This document shows, one piece after another, positions 12,924 to 24,745 of a DNA stretch of 64,000 nt. The notes beneath the pieces are model-generated. The model was not told the DNA's origin, made no database searches, and saw only the letters and a list, made by a program, of their open reading frames with translations. The first letter of the stretch is position 1; the number at the start of each line of letters is the position of its first letter. This stretch comes from Lepturacanthus savala (Eukaryota > Chordata > Actinopteri > Scombriformes > Trichiuridae): positions 31,703,920 through 31,767,919 of the forward strand of contig CM060463.1 of the NCBI GenBank assembly GCA_030544235.1, in the 5' to 3' direction. The position numbers were made by a program, and so were the translations under genes.

Positions 12924-15126
12924 CAGTGTTGGGAAAGTTCTTTTTCTACACGAACTGGTTCAGTTCATAGTTCATAAGCTTTAAAATGAACTAGTTCAGT
13001 TCATAGGTCAAAATCTTTAATTTAATCTTTAATCATGATTTCAAATATGAACTAAATAGTTCATTTTTAGTTCTGTTTACATTTTTTACCTGGTTTCTGT
13101 TGAATCTAAAGCTGAAGTTGCAGGATATTTCTTGTCACCTCCACTGGACTGCATTGGACCCAAGTATCTTGCTTCTGGGTCATCACAGTTGGTCTGAAAT
13201 TCTTTTTTCAGCATCAATCTGTACTCTATACATTTCTCCTCTTCTTGGACCCAGTCTAGTTTGAATCTCTGCACCAGGATAGCGGACAGTATGTGCTCCT
13301 CTTTCTTCCAGCCTTGTGCTTAGTGACTGCAAGATGTTCTTTATGAGGGGACGACATATAACGAGACACTCTGCAGCCGTGGGTTTTAAGCTCTCATCCA
13401 ACAGGTCTTTCCTATCACAATCCAACTGCTCAATGGTTGGAGCCAGGTACCCAAGAAAGATCTTCTCTCCTTGGAGGATGTTTAGTGCAAGTGCTAGAGG
13501 CCTCATGATATCCACAAAGTTGTGTATGAAGTTGACTTCATCTGGTGAGAATCGACGGAAGCCAAACTCATCACTCACAGTGTGTATGATCAGCTCGTCA
13601 TGTAGACAGTTGCTCCATGGCAAGGAAAACAGAGTTCCAAGAGATAAACAGAGTTGTGTCATTTGGCATAACAAAGCTAATGCCAAGCTTTTCCACCACA
13701 GTATCAGAGGCCTTTGGACTCCGCTTAACCTTGTTCCACAGAGCAGATGCTTTTGCAAATACAGCCCTCGACATTACTTTGTAGTGTTTATCAGTTACCC
13801 TGTCAGTATCTTTGGCCACTAGATTCAGGGTGTAAGCCATGCACCTTCTTCTGTGAGGTGGGAGAGTGTGGTCGTCCAGATCTGCAAGAGGCTCAGGCTC
13901 CATCCCGTCATCTTCCTCTGAGCCGTATTTGGCGGTAGCAACAGCTGACTCTGGTTCACTGTCATCTTCATTTTCATCAACGTTAACAAGTCAATATCCA
14001 CAATCAATAACAGTCTCCCAAAACAGTTGAATGCCTTGATAAAATTTGAAGCGTTGTCTGTTACTGTACATACAACCTTGTTGTGGATTTTGAATTCTTT
14101 GTTAACATCTGACAATACTTGTGCCAATACATCATGCGTATGTGATCCTTTAATCCGCTGGCATGCCAGTACTGCAGAGTGTCTTTCAGAAACATCATTT
14201 TTGTCTAGCCAGTGGACAGTGACGCGCATAAATGACTTATTGACAGCTGACCAACAATCCGCAGTTGTGCACACAGAATCCACCTCGGAGAGTTCAGTCG
14301 TAAGTGCATATATGTTTTCCGTAAAGTTCTTGTCCATCAGAGTCTGTACCTTCTTTCTTGATGGCACTGTTTTGGATGGCTGCAACCCCTTAACTAGCTT
14401 AATGAACGCTGGTCTTTCCACTTTAGTCAATGGCTGCAGGTCTCCCACTAACACCAGGCTGTTCAATTGCGGCTGGGAGACAGTGACAAAGGGTCCGTCT
14501 TTGTACGATGTTAATGGGATTTGGGTGGCCGAGGCTATGTTTTGGCTCTGTGTTGTGTCCTTTTTTTTTCACTCTCACATACCTTGCCAGGCTAGCTGGG
14601 TGTTTCAGTTCAATGTGCCATTTTAGGTTTGCTGTTGATGTCATCAATGTGCGGACTTTCTTTTTCAAACCGGGCGGGCAAAGTTTACAGGCAAAAGTCA
14701 CATTTCTACCGTCTGCGTCGGTACTGTCTTTGCCAAAAAACTCTTTTAAATGTCCATAATCTGTGGAGTCTGAGAGCTCCGGGCTGTTGCTTTCCTCTTC
14801 CATATCCCATGCTTTGTTGTGATGATGTATTGTTTGTGAGACAGGTCGACGAGCGGTGTAGTGGTGCAAATTCGTTGCTACATCGGATGGCTTTCTGCAG
14901 CGCCATTAAGCACAGTTCATGGTGTGTTTTATTTGGGGGGTACACTACAAATCTGGTATAGTTTTGAACGAAAATAGATGTATGAACGCCGTTCACAGAC
15001 GTCAGAATGAATGCGTTCGCATTAAAGTTCATCAATCGGAAATACGAATGGTTCAGTTCTTAGTTCACCAAAATACAAACGATTTCATAAACTTTTGTTC
15101 ATTGAACGCATTCAGGCACAACACTG
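12924..15126 (-). mobile_element. hAT transposon with BED-finger transposase remnant
   Basis: The left end is CAGTGTTGGGAAAG and the right end reverse-complements to CAGTGTTGTGCCTG. The outside flanks are CCTATTTG (12916-12923) and CCTGTTTG (15127-15134), an 8-bp target duplication matching at 7 of 8. Both subterminal regions are crowded with GTTCA/TGAAC repeats, plausible transposase binding sites. At 2.2 kb it is an internally shortened copy. It sits inside an older gag-like frame and so is younger than it. Confidence 0.9.
13086..14869 (-). pseudogene. hAT transposase pseudogene (BED finger plus core)
   Basis: The N-terminal frame (14869-14423) has a BED-type zinc finger: FACKLC, then about 20 residues later WHIELKH. 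It shifts frame near 14510 into the RNase-H-like core (from 14466), which has the conserved hAT features TADCWSA and VTDNASNF. A second shift leads to 13903-13598, with MAYTLNLVAKD (the usual CAAHTLNL motif) and FISWNS. A third leads to 13758-13183 (MRPLALALNILQGE). A fourth leads to 13274-13086. The C-terminal hATC dimerisation domain is not visible. With at least four frame breaks and a missing C-terminus it cannot make active enzyme. Confidence 0.82.
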
Positions 15127-15777
15127 CCTGTTTGCAATCGTAGAAATCTCTTAACCATATGCCTAAGGGGATTTTGCTATCATAAACATCTTCAAGGACT
15201 TTGAAAACAGACTTGATATGTTTTAGGAATCTTACAAACTTGGATGTATAAGTTCATTAGCTACCCACTCTCCTATAAATTGCTCATTGCTTTTGCTGCC
15301 ACTAAAATGTGAGCACTCTGTATATAGACTGTGTTATTTTTTCTGCTTCAAAGGAACTTTCACCATTGCCATTTCCTCTCCCTGGTCACTCCAGGTAGTT
15401 AAAGGAATTGTGTTTGTTGTCTCATGTATGAAGATTGTTCGGCAAACTTTGCCTGGAGATCTTCAAATTGTTTGTGTAACTCATCCTTTTCTTCTGCCAT
15501 TCTCACTTAACCTGAGAACTGGGGCTCTACAACACTACCAACATTAACTTCAAGTTGGAGAAAAGGTTTTCTCATTAAATGAATAGCCTCTGCAAAAATT
15601 CACCCTGTTTACATTCAAATGGAGTGTGTGAAGATACAGGCTACCCATCAGCTGAGGGCACACTAATCATAAAAATTACTGAGGGCTACAAGCGAAAGTC
15701 AAGTCAGTATAGTGGTTCCCTATGAAGACGATTTTTCCATCGCTCCATACACACTAGTAGACCAATGTAACTAACTG

Positions 15778-16200
15778 TCAGTCAGTCATTTTCTATACCT
15801 GCTTATTCCTCATTAGGGTCACAGGGGTCTGCTGGAGCCTATCCCAGCGCATTACGGCGAGAGGCAGGGATACACCCCAGATGGTCGCCAGCCAATCGTG
15901 GGGCACACACACCATTCACTCATACACTCACACCTAAGGGCAATTTAGAGTCTCCAATTAACTTGAGCATGTTTTTGGACTATGGGAGGAAGCTGGAGTA
16001 CCCGGTGAAAACCCACGCAGACACGGGGAGAACATGCAATCTCCACACAGAAAGGTCCCAGACCCAGGACCAGGGAGGTCTTGAACCTGTGACCTTCTTG
16101 CTGTGAGGCAACAGCGCTAACCCCTGTGCCACCACGTCTTGAACCTGTGACCTTCTTGCTGTGAGACAACAGCGCTAACCTCTGCGCCACAATGTCGCCC
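15778..16200 (-). mobile_element. tRNA-headed SINE with duplicated head
   Basis: Reverse-oriented member of the SINE family best preserved at 37190-37555. Its tRNA-like head is doubled: about 60 bp including the B-box region occurs at 16078-16136 and again at 16137-16200, with a few differences. The body and the CAGGTATAGAAAATGACTGA-like tail lie toward 15778. A short flanking direct repeat (TGTAACT at 15766 and 16201) is possible. Confidence 0.75.
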
Positions 16201-19200
16201 TGTAACTGTAAAAATAGATCTCAGAGGTTCCAAATATTTTAACATAGTATGTTCAGGTTAATATGCAAGCCATTACCCTTCTTTAACAACTCACATCAGT
16301 GTAGTTTTTAATTCTCAAATTTATATTCTAATCTTAAAGTGTCCCAGGAGAATATCACACAATAGAAACCGAATAACCCAACAGCCTACCACTCAAAATA
16401 AGTAGGCCCACTGTGCCTGACTGGCCTATAAAATAAACATGTAGTTTATCCTGTTTACTGACCAGAAGATAATCTAGCTACATAAGAGTAAACTCAAAAC
16501 ACATAAAATTATAAATTTCAGAAGATTTCACATTAATATCAGTGTCAAGAAAAAGTGACATAAAGTTCAGTACAGGGGGAATTCCTAATGTCCATTGCTA
16601 TCGTGGATGAAGTCGAATGGCAGAGAATACTCACGTAAGGAGGAGTGAGAGGGCGACAGAGAGGAAAAACAGATTTGCTGAACTAACTGAAGTCCACCAC
16701 CCCTGGTGGCGCTTTCCCACATGGTGCAGAGTAACCAACACAGTTTTATTTTGACGAAACTGTGTATCGAACAAAATGTTACTCTGCAACCATTTTAGCA
16801 TGCCACCAGCTTTTCTCTCCAGCCACCATGTTTCTTGTTGCTTCTGTTTTCTTCCTGGTTCTGCCATCTCCTTTTCCCTCTAATCTATCATGTCTCTCTA
16901 TTGCCTTAAGAGTCAGCCAATTATATGGACTTGTCACATTTGGGGAAAAAATATTGCTGTAAGAAGCCATTTTGGGTATATTTCGACATCTGACTGAGAA
17001 ATTAGCAGTCCATATAAGGGTGGGCATGTTACTGTAAGTTTGTTTAATGTTTTCTATAAAGAAATTTTATAGAAAAGTACTGTTTTCCTGTAACAAATAT
17101 GGTGTAAGGCTCAGACTATACCTAGACCTTACTCTGGAGGCTCAAGACTCTCTCTGGTTGAGGTGAGTCACAGTATGTGTGACAAAGTCTTCAAGGTCTC
17201 CAGGTCAGTTCACATTGTGCAGCAGAGGAATCAGGATACAGTCACACCGTTTAATGATCATTGTCTCTGCCAGCAAAATAAATTGCCCTATTTCAAATAT
17301 AAAGGGCAAAAATTGAAGGTCCGCACACTGCAGTGCCCTATGCAGAAAACAGATTTACATATCCACCAGTGTTGGCTTACACTCATGGAAGCCTGAAGCC
17401 TGACTGTGAGTGCTTGAACATATGGTCCCCTAAGAGAATAGAAACCCCCCACCACGTGGCTCCCTACACAATGGGGCTCTGGGTGTTACTCAACAGTGCC
17501 CCCTGCTTTTCCGGCTGATCCAGCAGACAACGTCACAGGTACTCCCAGCAAGGGAGTCTGCAGAGAATGCGAACTCCGATTTGTCTGTGACAACACTAAG
17601 GTTATAAATGCATGGTCATACCTGAAGCACTTTTTCCAGTTGCGCTGAAGGGTGTGACGAACGGAAGCACACGACCCTCGCTCAACCTGCCTGCTCCCCC
17701 CAAGCAGTAGTCGAGTGCACACACACACATACACACACACATACAACCCCCCACTGTTGGCTTGGTTTTGTCTGCTTACACTATTTACTTAGTTTGTCTG
17801 TCTGTTTGTTATACATGCCTTGTTTTGTTTTGTCTGCTATTTTACCTTAATTGTGAATTGTTTACTGATTGCCAATAAACTCTTTTGTGTATTTAAAGAA
17901 GAAGCTTCCTGGTATTTTGTCTGTATACCATAACGAAGAGCTGGTTGACTGGGCTTGTGTACCAATTCATACCTTCCCTTCTGTACCTTTTATTAACTAT
18001 ATGTCCTGACATAGAGCTAATTATAAGGTCATTATTTTGTGAGACTGACTATTATAGTTATTAGTCCGGGTTCATCCGGTGGTGCCCCGTTTTATTTTGT
18101 TAATTTTTAATTAATAAAATCAATTGATATTTTTATAATTAAAAATCATCTTTGATAATTATTAATTCATACTAATAAGTATTTATTGCCCCTACACAAC
18201 CACAACATTCATGGTGCCCCATCAATTAATGGTTAAATGGTTAATTATGAACATCCCTACTAGATGATCTTCTACAAACTAAATATCAAATATAAAGGCA
18301 TCATCTTAAGTAGACCATGGGCTCCAGTCACGTTTTTTTTTCCCTACACCAATGAAAAAATACTATATAACAATTATATAGCCTCAAATTCCCCAAAACA
18401 CCATTGTATAGAGATATGACAAAATAAAAACAAAACCTATATATACAAATAAATATACCACATAGTACAAAAGAATATAGTATAGACGCGCAATAGAAAA
18501 ACAGGCTGATATAGCATCTACATCTAAGCTACATTTTACTAGAGGTGCCTCTATATTTTATGAATGGGGATGTCCCAGATTATTAAAAAGGAATCTGCAA
18601 TTTATACCTGTGACATAAAGGGTCATACCAGCAAGACGGAACAGCACAGAAATGAAAGGTACAGGTGTAAATTCACATCTGATGACAAGCAATAAACATT
18701 CCCCAAAATGATCTGATACTAAAGTCCTGATTCAGACCCCTTGTTGCAAGAGTGTCCACTGTATGAATCCAAAACCGTTCTCCCCTCAGGAGTAAAGAGG
18801 CTATGTCACCTCCTCTGCAAGGACTTTTTACAGCTTTATTGCTAACGTATCTGAGAGTGGAAATGCTGGGATGGGCATTTATTTTCAAAACTATTCCCAA
18901 AATCCCAATGCTGCATTTTTACAAAACTATCTTTCAGATAGAGTTCCAAACTCTATTTATTACTGTTAAGGGCTTTGCACTTGTTTATTTTGTTATGATT
19001 TTTTATACTTTTCTATGCTTCAGATCACAGAGACAATAAAAACTGCATGGTAAATGTTTTTACCTTTGGGAAACATTTATTTTCATCTTCAAGACCTCAT
19101 TCCTTTTCTTTGTCAGGATAATATCTACATCTTTAAGGTCCATTTGGCAAAAAAAAGAAACATCCATAAATTGTGTTGCACTTTAAAATATGAAAACTTG

Positions 19201-21051
19201 ACCAATGTACAACTGCTGCTCCCTGTACTTTTAGTCAATACTGTGAATATGTTGTTTAAAAATCATATTTATAACCTAAAGCCAATATAGGCCAATATTA
19301 GCAAATTCAATACACATTCTGTACGATTCTATATTAGACAGAGTTTTAAAAATGAAGAACGCAATATGTAAGGATTACACTCAGTTTTTCCCTATAGGCT
19401 CAGTTCTTTCTCTCTCTCTCATACACACACACACACACACACATACACACACTAACAGGTATTATTAATCGGTAGAACGATATAAGCCCTGAGAGACCAA
19501 ACCTATTTTCAAGTAGTTAAGTTGATTAAAGCGAATGAAACATAGCTTATCTATGAAAACACTACAAAACCAAACTTGTAACTGTTCAAATAAACTTAAA
19601 TTGGCTTTTGGAGTAATCTATGATCAATGTGATCAGAGCCTGGATTTAACATCCACAGTAAAAATAAGGGTTTTATAAAACACAGGGTCTTATACCTTTT
19701 TCAGTCAATACCTATAGAAGTTAGATACAGTAAATAGTCCCAGGAATGGGACACGTTACTATTCAGATACATATGGGTCAGGAAAAAGAAAAAAAAAAAA
19801 CTCTGCAGCTATTGTCACAACCGGGCTCTCTGGCCATGACTAATGTGGTAGACATACCATATGAATAGTTTAAGAAAAATTATTTGTTTAAAAAAAATTC
19901 AATGTTGACTCAACATTAACAAGGTGTGGAGTGTGGATATCAGTGGAACCAGTAGTGTATATGAGTAATGAGATAGTGTGTGAATGTTGCAATAATTAAT
20001 GTAAATTCAACCAAATTATGATATCTGTAAAGGCTTGCATTTTTTTAATTCCTGCAATTTTACCACACAAATTGCATTGTTATAGCAAAACCAAGGACAG
20101 GATAGAGTGGGTGGAATGTCCAACTTCATCTTCCCGTGGGCTGCTGTCATTCCCTTCACAAATTCAGCCTGTGTAATAAGTGCGCTGGTGGTCATTTTTT
20201 TGGAAGTTATTGCTCTATTAATATGATTTCAAGACTTATAGTAAGCTCTGGTGTCTGCTGTGTGGCTGTTGATTGACAACTGTGATTAGGGTTGCCTCAT
20301 TCATTGTGGAAAAATAAAGGACACCTTGCCAGCAGCTCCATGCTCAGGGGGACACAAATCAAGCAGGGGTCTAGGGATATTTCCCCATGAGACTTTGAGT
20401 GTCAGATGTTTCATTTAACATATTCTTGTGAATTTGATGCACCAATTTGTGCTTTTTATGCATCAGTTAAAAGACCTCAGCTACTCTCAACATGACTATA
20501 AAGGCAATAAAGAGTCTATAAGACTAAAGCACAGTTGCATTCATCATATTAAGGATTTTAAAACTATCTGGATTATTTGGAAGAAGCAAGGATTCATACC
20601 AACCATTGATAACTGTCACATGTTCTTCCTGTGCTGGCATTTGCAAAGCTCCACCAAAAATGTCAGTTCGAAATTTGCCTTGAGTATAAAAAATATATAA
20701 TTCTTATAAAGTTTAAGAAATATAATACAGTACAGTCTTCTTTGTACAATTGTCTTTTTTATATTATTTTAATGTTTTGTATAATGCACTTTGAATTACC
20801 TTGCCTTGCACTCTGTTCTGTCACATTGAAGGTTTCACTCTAGCCTTTTCTTAGTGTTCCACTCCATGTAAGCTGAGTGAAAAGGAGAGTTAATTTGTTA
20901 TTGTTGATTGTGTGGTGTCTCAACTGTAATAACACTATTAATCCTCAAGGAAGGCTGCATGCCTGCAAATTGTTTTGTAGTACATTCATTTCAATCCACT
21001 TTATCCAATTACCTCATACTGACACGCCAAGGATAACCAACTGTAAACTCA
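16201..21051. other. Intergenic, no gene seen
   Basis: Mostly AT-rich. It holds AC microsatellites at 17717-17742 and 19412-19451, an AATAAA near 17875 followed by AT-rich DNA, and near 20740-20840 a stretch like the 3' tails of fish CR1/L2-type LINEs (...GCACTTTGAATTACCTTGCC). None of the short open frames shows a known domain. Confidence 0.5.
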
Positions 21052-21366
21052 GTCAGTCATTTTCTATACCCGATTATTCCTCACTAGGGTCACAGAGGTC
21101 TGCTGGAGCCAATCCCAGCATACTTTGGGTGAGAGGCAGGGATACACCCCAGACAGGTTTCCATCCTATTGTTGGGCACAGATTGCATTCACTTACACAC
21201 TCATACCTATGGGCTATTTTTATTTAATCTCCAATTAACCTAAGCATGATTTTGGACTGTAGGGGGAGAACCTGGAGGAAACCCATGTAGACTCAGGGAG
21301 AACATGCAAACTCCATACAGAAAGATCCCAGCAACAGCACTATTCACTGCACCAAAGTGTCACCCC
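21052..21366 (-). mobile_element. tRNA-headed SINE, reverse orientation
   Basis: Same family as 37190-37555, more diverged in the head. Flanks 21038-21051 (CAACTGTAAACTCA) and 21367-21380 (CAACAGTAAACTGA) match at 12 of 14, a target duplication of the length LINE-driven retroposition makes. The 5' head lies at the right (near 21366). Confidence 0.8.
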
Positions 21367-21784
21367 CAACAGTAAACTGATATGGAACAATCTGAGAGGG
21401 AGTTGTCTGTTGTCTGTCTGTTGAACCACACAGAGACACTTGTAAATGAGTTCAAAGTTTGTTCTTTTTTGTGTGTGTTACTTAATTTCACAGTGCAGTT
21501 CTATTTCACTCTTTCTTAACCCTTTAACAGGCTCCATGGCCTTACTTCTTCACTACAGAAATGGAAGCATTGACATATAGAGTACTGCAACTGAAAGACC
21601 AACATGACAACTATGATTATATTGCACTCAAAAACAGCCCCATCTTCTGTCCTTGACACACTGTTTAGTGTTTTTTCAACACCATGGGTTCCTCTCCATC
21701 TCCAATAAATGTTTCAGTAGGAGATGCTTCCATGTATAACTATGGTTTTAGAGCCCAGGACAGACAAACCAAACAGTGGCTCTA

Positions 21785-21893
21785 AGAGATGGTGTTTTTT
21801 GAAAGTTTCACAACCGTTATATTGATTTCTTGATTGCAATAATACAATACAACCACTAGATACCACTATAAACTACACACTGTACCTTTAATG
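21785..21893. mobile_element. Fragment of a fish MITE end
   Basis: The segment ends CTACACACTGTACCTTTAA after CTAGATACCACTATAAA. Reverse complemented, this resembles a widespread fish MITE terminus of the form TTAAAGGTNCAGTGTGTAG. The opposite end is not visible, so it is a fragment or too decayed to delimit. Confidence 0.4.
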
Positions 21894-23549
21894 CAGGGCT
21901 GACTTCAGTCTTAATGCAGCTTTAGGCCTCATCTTCTGGCTGAAATTTCACAGAATGATTTTTAGTTTTCACATAACCAGAGATGGGAAGTGCAAAGCTA
22001 AATTACTGTGTTAAAGCCCTCAGCAGAAGATTTGACCAGTGGTCAGAACAGGCCAGTGTTTTGCCTGTAGTTGACATAATACAATCAAATATATATATCC
22101 TTACAAGCTATGACCCATATAAAATAGGAACATATGAACTATGTAACTAGTGGGGTTTTTTTTGTCTCGTTCTTGAGCTCAATTGGTCTTAGTCTTGATG
22201 TGGTCTGTCTTGGTCTTGGCCTTGTCTTTGTCTTGATACTCATTGGTATTTATAGTGTCTTGGTCTTGGTTTAGGTGGTTGACTACAAGTCTACTGTACA
22301 CACATGGAGAGGGAAAAAAAATGGATAGTGAGTTTCATAATTTCACATATTAGCCTAACGTAACATTAGATTCTTTGATCAACAAACATGTTAGTTTGGA
22401 TTTGGCATATCAAAGTTGGCCTGCTTGACTGTGAATTCCCAAACTACTTTTTATTGGCAATCCACTCCTGGGAATGGAGCTTGTAGCACTCTCCTTGCAC
22501 ATTGGATAAATCTTTGAAAATGACTCCCGGGCAGAAGCTTAATCTGCAGGCGATGGAGAAGAATGACTTTTCTGCTTGGCTGATTGGGCCACAGCCTGCT
22601 GACCCTAGTGTCCTGTCAGCTTCTGAGTGCTGAATGTCTTGTTTATGAATAAAGATGTTTTTGGATATCATTTCATCCAGGCTTTTGACATTGCCACTGA
22701 CATCAAAGTCATTCCTTTTGGCAAGCCCTGTACCAACTGAGAATTGTTTTCTTTGGGGACAGAATGCACAGAAGCGTGGCCATGCATCCATGAGAACTGT
22801 TTACTGAGCCACCAGAGCTGACCTCTGAGAAAGCTCGTAGATCAAACGGGATCATCTTTGTTGGAACTACTGTAAGGCTGTTAATTCTCAATCTACTTGT
22901 TTTCCCCTTTTTATCTAATTAATGAAACTGTTTTAATTATGTAATTGTCATTTCACGCTGAAGCACAGCCACAGGGGATGGTGTAATCTGATAATAGGTC
23001 TGTAAAACTGGGTGAGATTATTAGATATAAATTCAATAATGCAAGATTTGTGCTTGGACAATTGGATTTTGATTGGTATAATTGGCAATTACCATTCACT
23101 GGCATGTAACACAGCTGATTGTTGGGTGTCTGTGATTCAGTTGTCAGAACAAACAAGACACCGTAACAAAACCGAGACGAACATCTGATTCGTTCTCTGC
23201 CACCAAGAAGATCTATGTGTTGAATGTATCTGTTGTCATTAGCATTACGATAAAAAAAGGATTAAGAAGTCGCTGTATGAATATATTCCATCAATCCTGT
23301 CCTGACCTGCAAGTCTCATGTCATTTTGCATTGTGCTTAAAGTTATTCAGCAAAATTCAAAAGATTCAAGATTCTCAATACAACAAATGTGAAGAAATAA
23401 CAGTTTTTATGTCATGTCAAAGACCTATATGTGTATTGTGCTCCATATATTTACCAACATGATCCTGCTCAGCAACTAGAGACTACCCATCTGGTCTCAT
23501 TATACCACTTTGTAACTTAGGGCCTTAGTGGTAGTAATGAGTCACTCTG

Positions 23550-23581
<32 letters not shown>

Positions 23582-23727
23582 GTATATATATATGTGTGTG
23601 TGTGTGTATACAAAATTCCACTAATTAATAACACCGCATAACACCATAAACATGTGCTCCTACATAGTTTTGATGCCTTCAGTGAGAATCTACAATACAA
23701 CTAGTCGTGAAAATAAAGAAAAAACAT

Positions 23728-23761
<34 letters not shown>

Positions 23762-23819
23762 ATGCAAAGAACATGGAAACTCCACACAGACAGAAAGGTA
23801 ATATATGTACCTTTTAAGT
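21894..23819. other. Intergenic; possible conserved non-coding DNA
   Basis: Contains a degenerate TCTTGG/TCTTGT repeat (22165-22275). From 22440 to about 23130 is a repeat-poor stretch of mixed composition with homeodomain-like TAATTA/ATTTAATT cores (22915-22950), a candidate enhancer. Microsatellites follow at 23553-23608 (CT, TA, TG) and 23730-23759 (AT). A 115-residue minus-strand frame at 22444-22791 has no domain I recognise. Confidence 0.4.
23553..23608. repeat. Compound CT/TA/TG microsatellite
   Basis: CT repeats, then TA repeats, then GT repeats run together without unique sequence between them. Confidence 0.9.
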
Positions 23820-23820
23820 A

Positions 23821-24743
23821 CCATATTTTCCGGACTATAAATCACGTTTTATTTCATAGTTTGGCCGGGGGTGCGTCTTATGTGTGAAATTATTAACACA
23901 TTATTACCGGTATATCATTTCACATGTTATTTTCACACTAAACCACCAAAGAATGCTCTAGGCTTGTGTTGATAATTTCAACATTGGTGGTAACTTTTAT
24001 AAACAACTGAGAAGGGCTGAACAAAAACGGCACAGAAAAGAAAATCATATTCTGTAGATTTGTAGATTACAAGCTGCAAGTAATAAAGTACGACGTCTGA
24101 CGTCATCGACGTAGAAGAGGAAACGTCGCCTCTTCTACCTCCGGAGTTAGAGTTGATGAAAAGTGACACAGAGGATGAAGATTTCATTGGATTTTAGTGA
24201 CACGGATGGTTTTGGTAAACTTTTTAGCATGTTATTGATGCTATAGTTATCGGAACAACTCTTAATATGTTATGTTAACGTACCAGGCACGTTCTCAATT
24301 GTTTTATGTAACATCATAAAACAGCCTGTTGTTGACTCTATTCTATTTTATTTTAAATTATTCATCATTTAAATTTGAAATGACATGTCTGTTCTTGGTG
24401 TTGGATTTTATCAAATAAATTGTGGTAACTTGTCAAAACAAAGGACCATAAACACAGATGTTGAGTTTCACTTTTTATCGAGATAGACGGGGAGAACAAC
24501 TTGCACATGCGCAGAAACTTCACTCTTCTTCAGTAAACCTCTTGCTGGCCACAATGATCACACAGCGGCACCCACTGGATAAACAATCAATTGCCCCCCT
24601 AATTACCTCTGCTTCATAACATAAATTCCCCCAAAAATGCGACTTATATTCCAGTGTGACTTATATATGTTTTTTTCTTATTTATTATGCATTTTATGGC
24701 TGGTGCGACTTGCACTCTGGAGCGACTTATCCGGAAAATACGG
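23821..24743. mobile_element. TIR DNA transposon flanked by TA (Tc1/mariner-pogo-like)
   Basis: The left end is CCATATTTTCCGGACTATAA. The right end reverse-complements to CCGTATTTTCCGGATAAGTC. TA dinucleotides flank both ends (23819-23820, 24744-24745), as expected of Tc1/mariner or pogo elements. GCGACTTAT-type repeats occur inside the right end. At 0.92 kb it is a deletion derivative. A 32-codon open segment ending in an acidic tail is the only coding trace. Its 3' part (24428-24623) recurs in the core of the foldback element at 56939-57157. Confidence 0.65.
24087..24197 (+). pseudogene. Acidic transposase C-terminal remnant
   Basis: An open stretch inside the TIR element ends in KSDTEDEDFIGF and a TAG at 24195. 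It is preceded in frame by a stop at 24084. A short acidic tail ending in aromatic-Gly-Phe resembles the C-terminus of some fish DNA-transposon proteins, which would make it the last piece of a deleted transposase gene. The inference rests on composition and position, not on a catalytic domain. Confidence 0.3.
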
Positions 24744-24745
24744 TA

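Larger units (their letters stand above)
12318..15500 (-). pseudogene. Gag-like reading frame, split by a hAT element
   Basis: Read on the minus strand, an ATG at 15500 opens a short helical segment (MAEEKDELHKQFEDLQ). Past a decayed stretch, a frame reaches the hAT insertion at 15126. Beyond the hAT the same frame resumes and runs, with several stops, to a zinc knuckle: CYTCGQLRHTSQNC (12458-12417) fits C-x2-C-x4-H-x4-C exactly. A TAA lies at 12320-12318. Removing the hAT and one target duplication leaves the frame continuous over the junction. The layout (helical capsid-like part, then CCHC) is that of LTR-retrotransposon Gag or a Gag-derived PNMA-like gene. No protease or polymerase follows, so it is either a gag fragment or a dead Gag-derived gene. 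Confidence 0.62.

Noticed and set aside
17870..18235. Retroviral-like polyA signal followed by GGTGCCCCGT resembling a primer-binding site
   Set aside because: No TG...CA boundaries, no second LTR and no gag or pol nearby. AATAAA is frequent in such AT-rich DNA.
22444..22791. 115-codon minus-strand open frame
   Set aside because: No domain recognised, no splice context, and of a length expected by chance in 64 kb.
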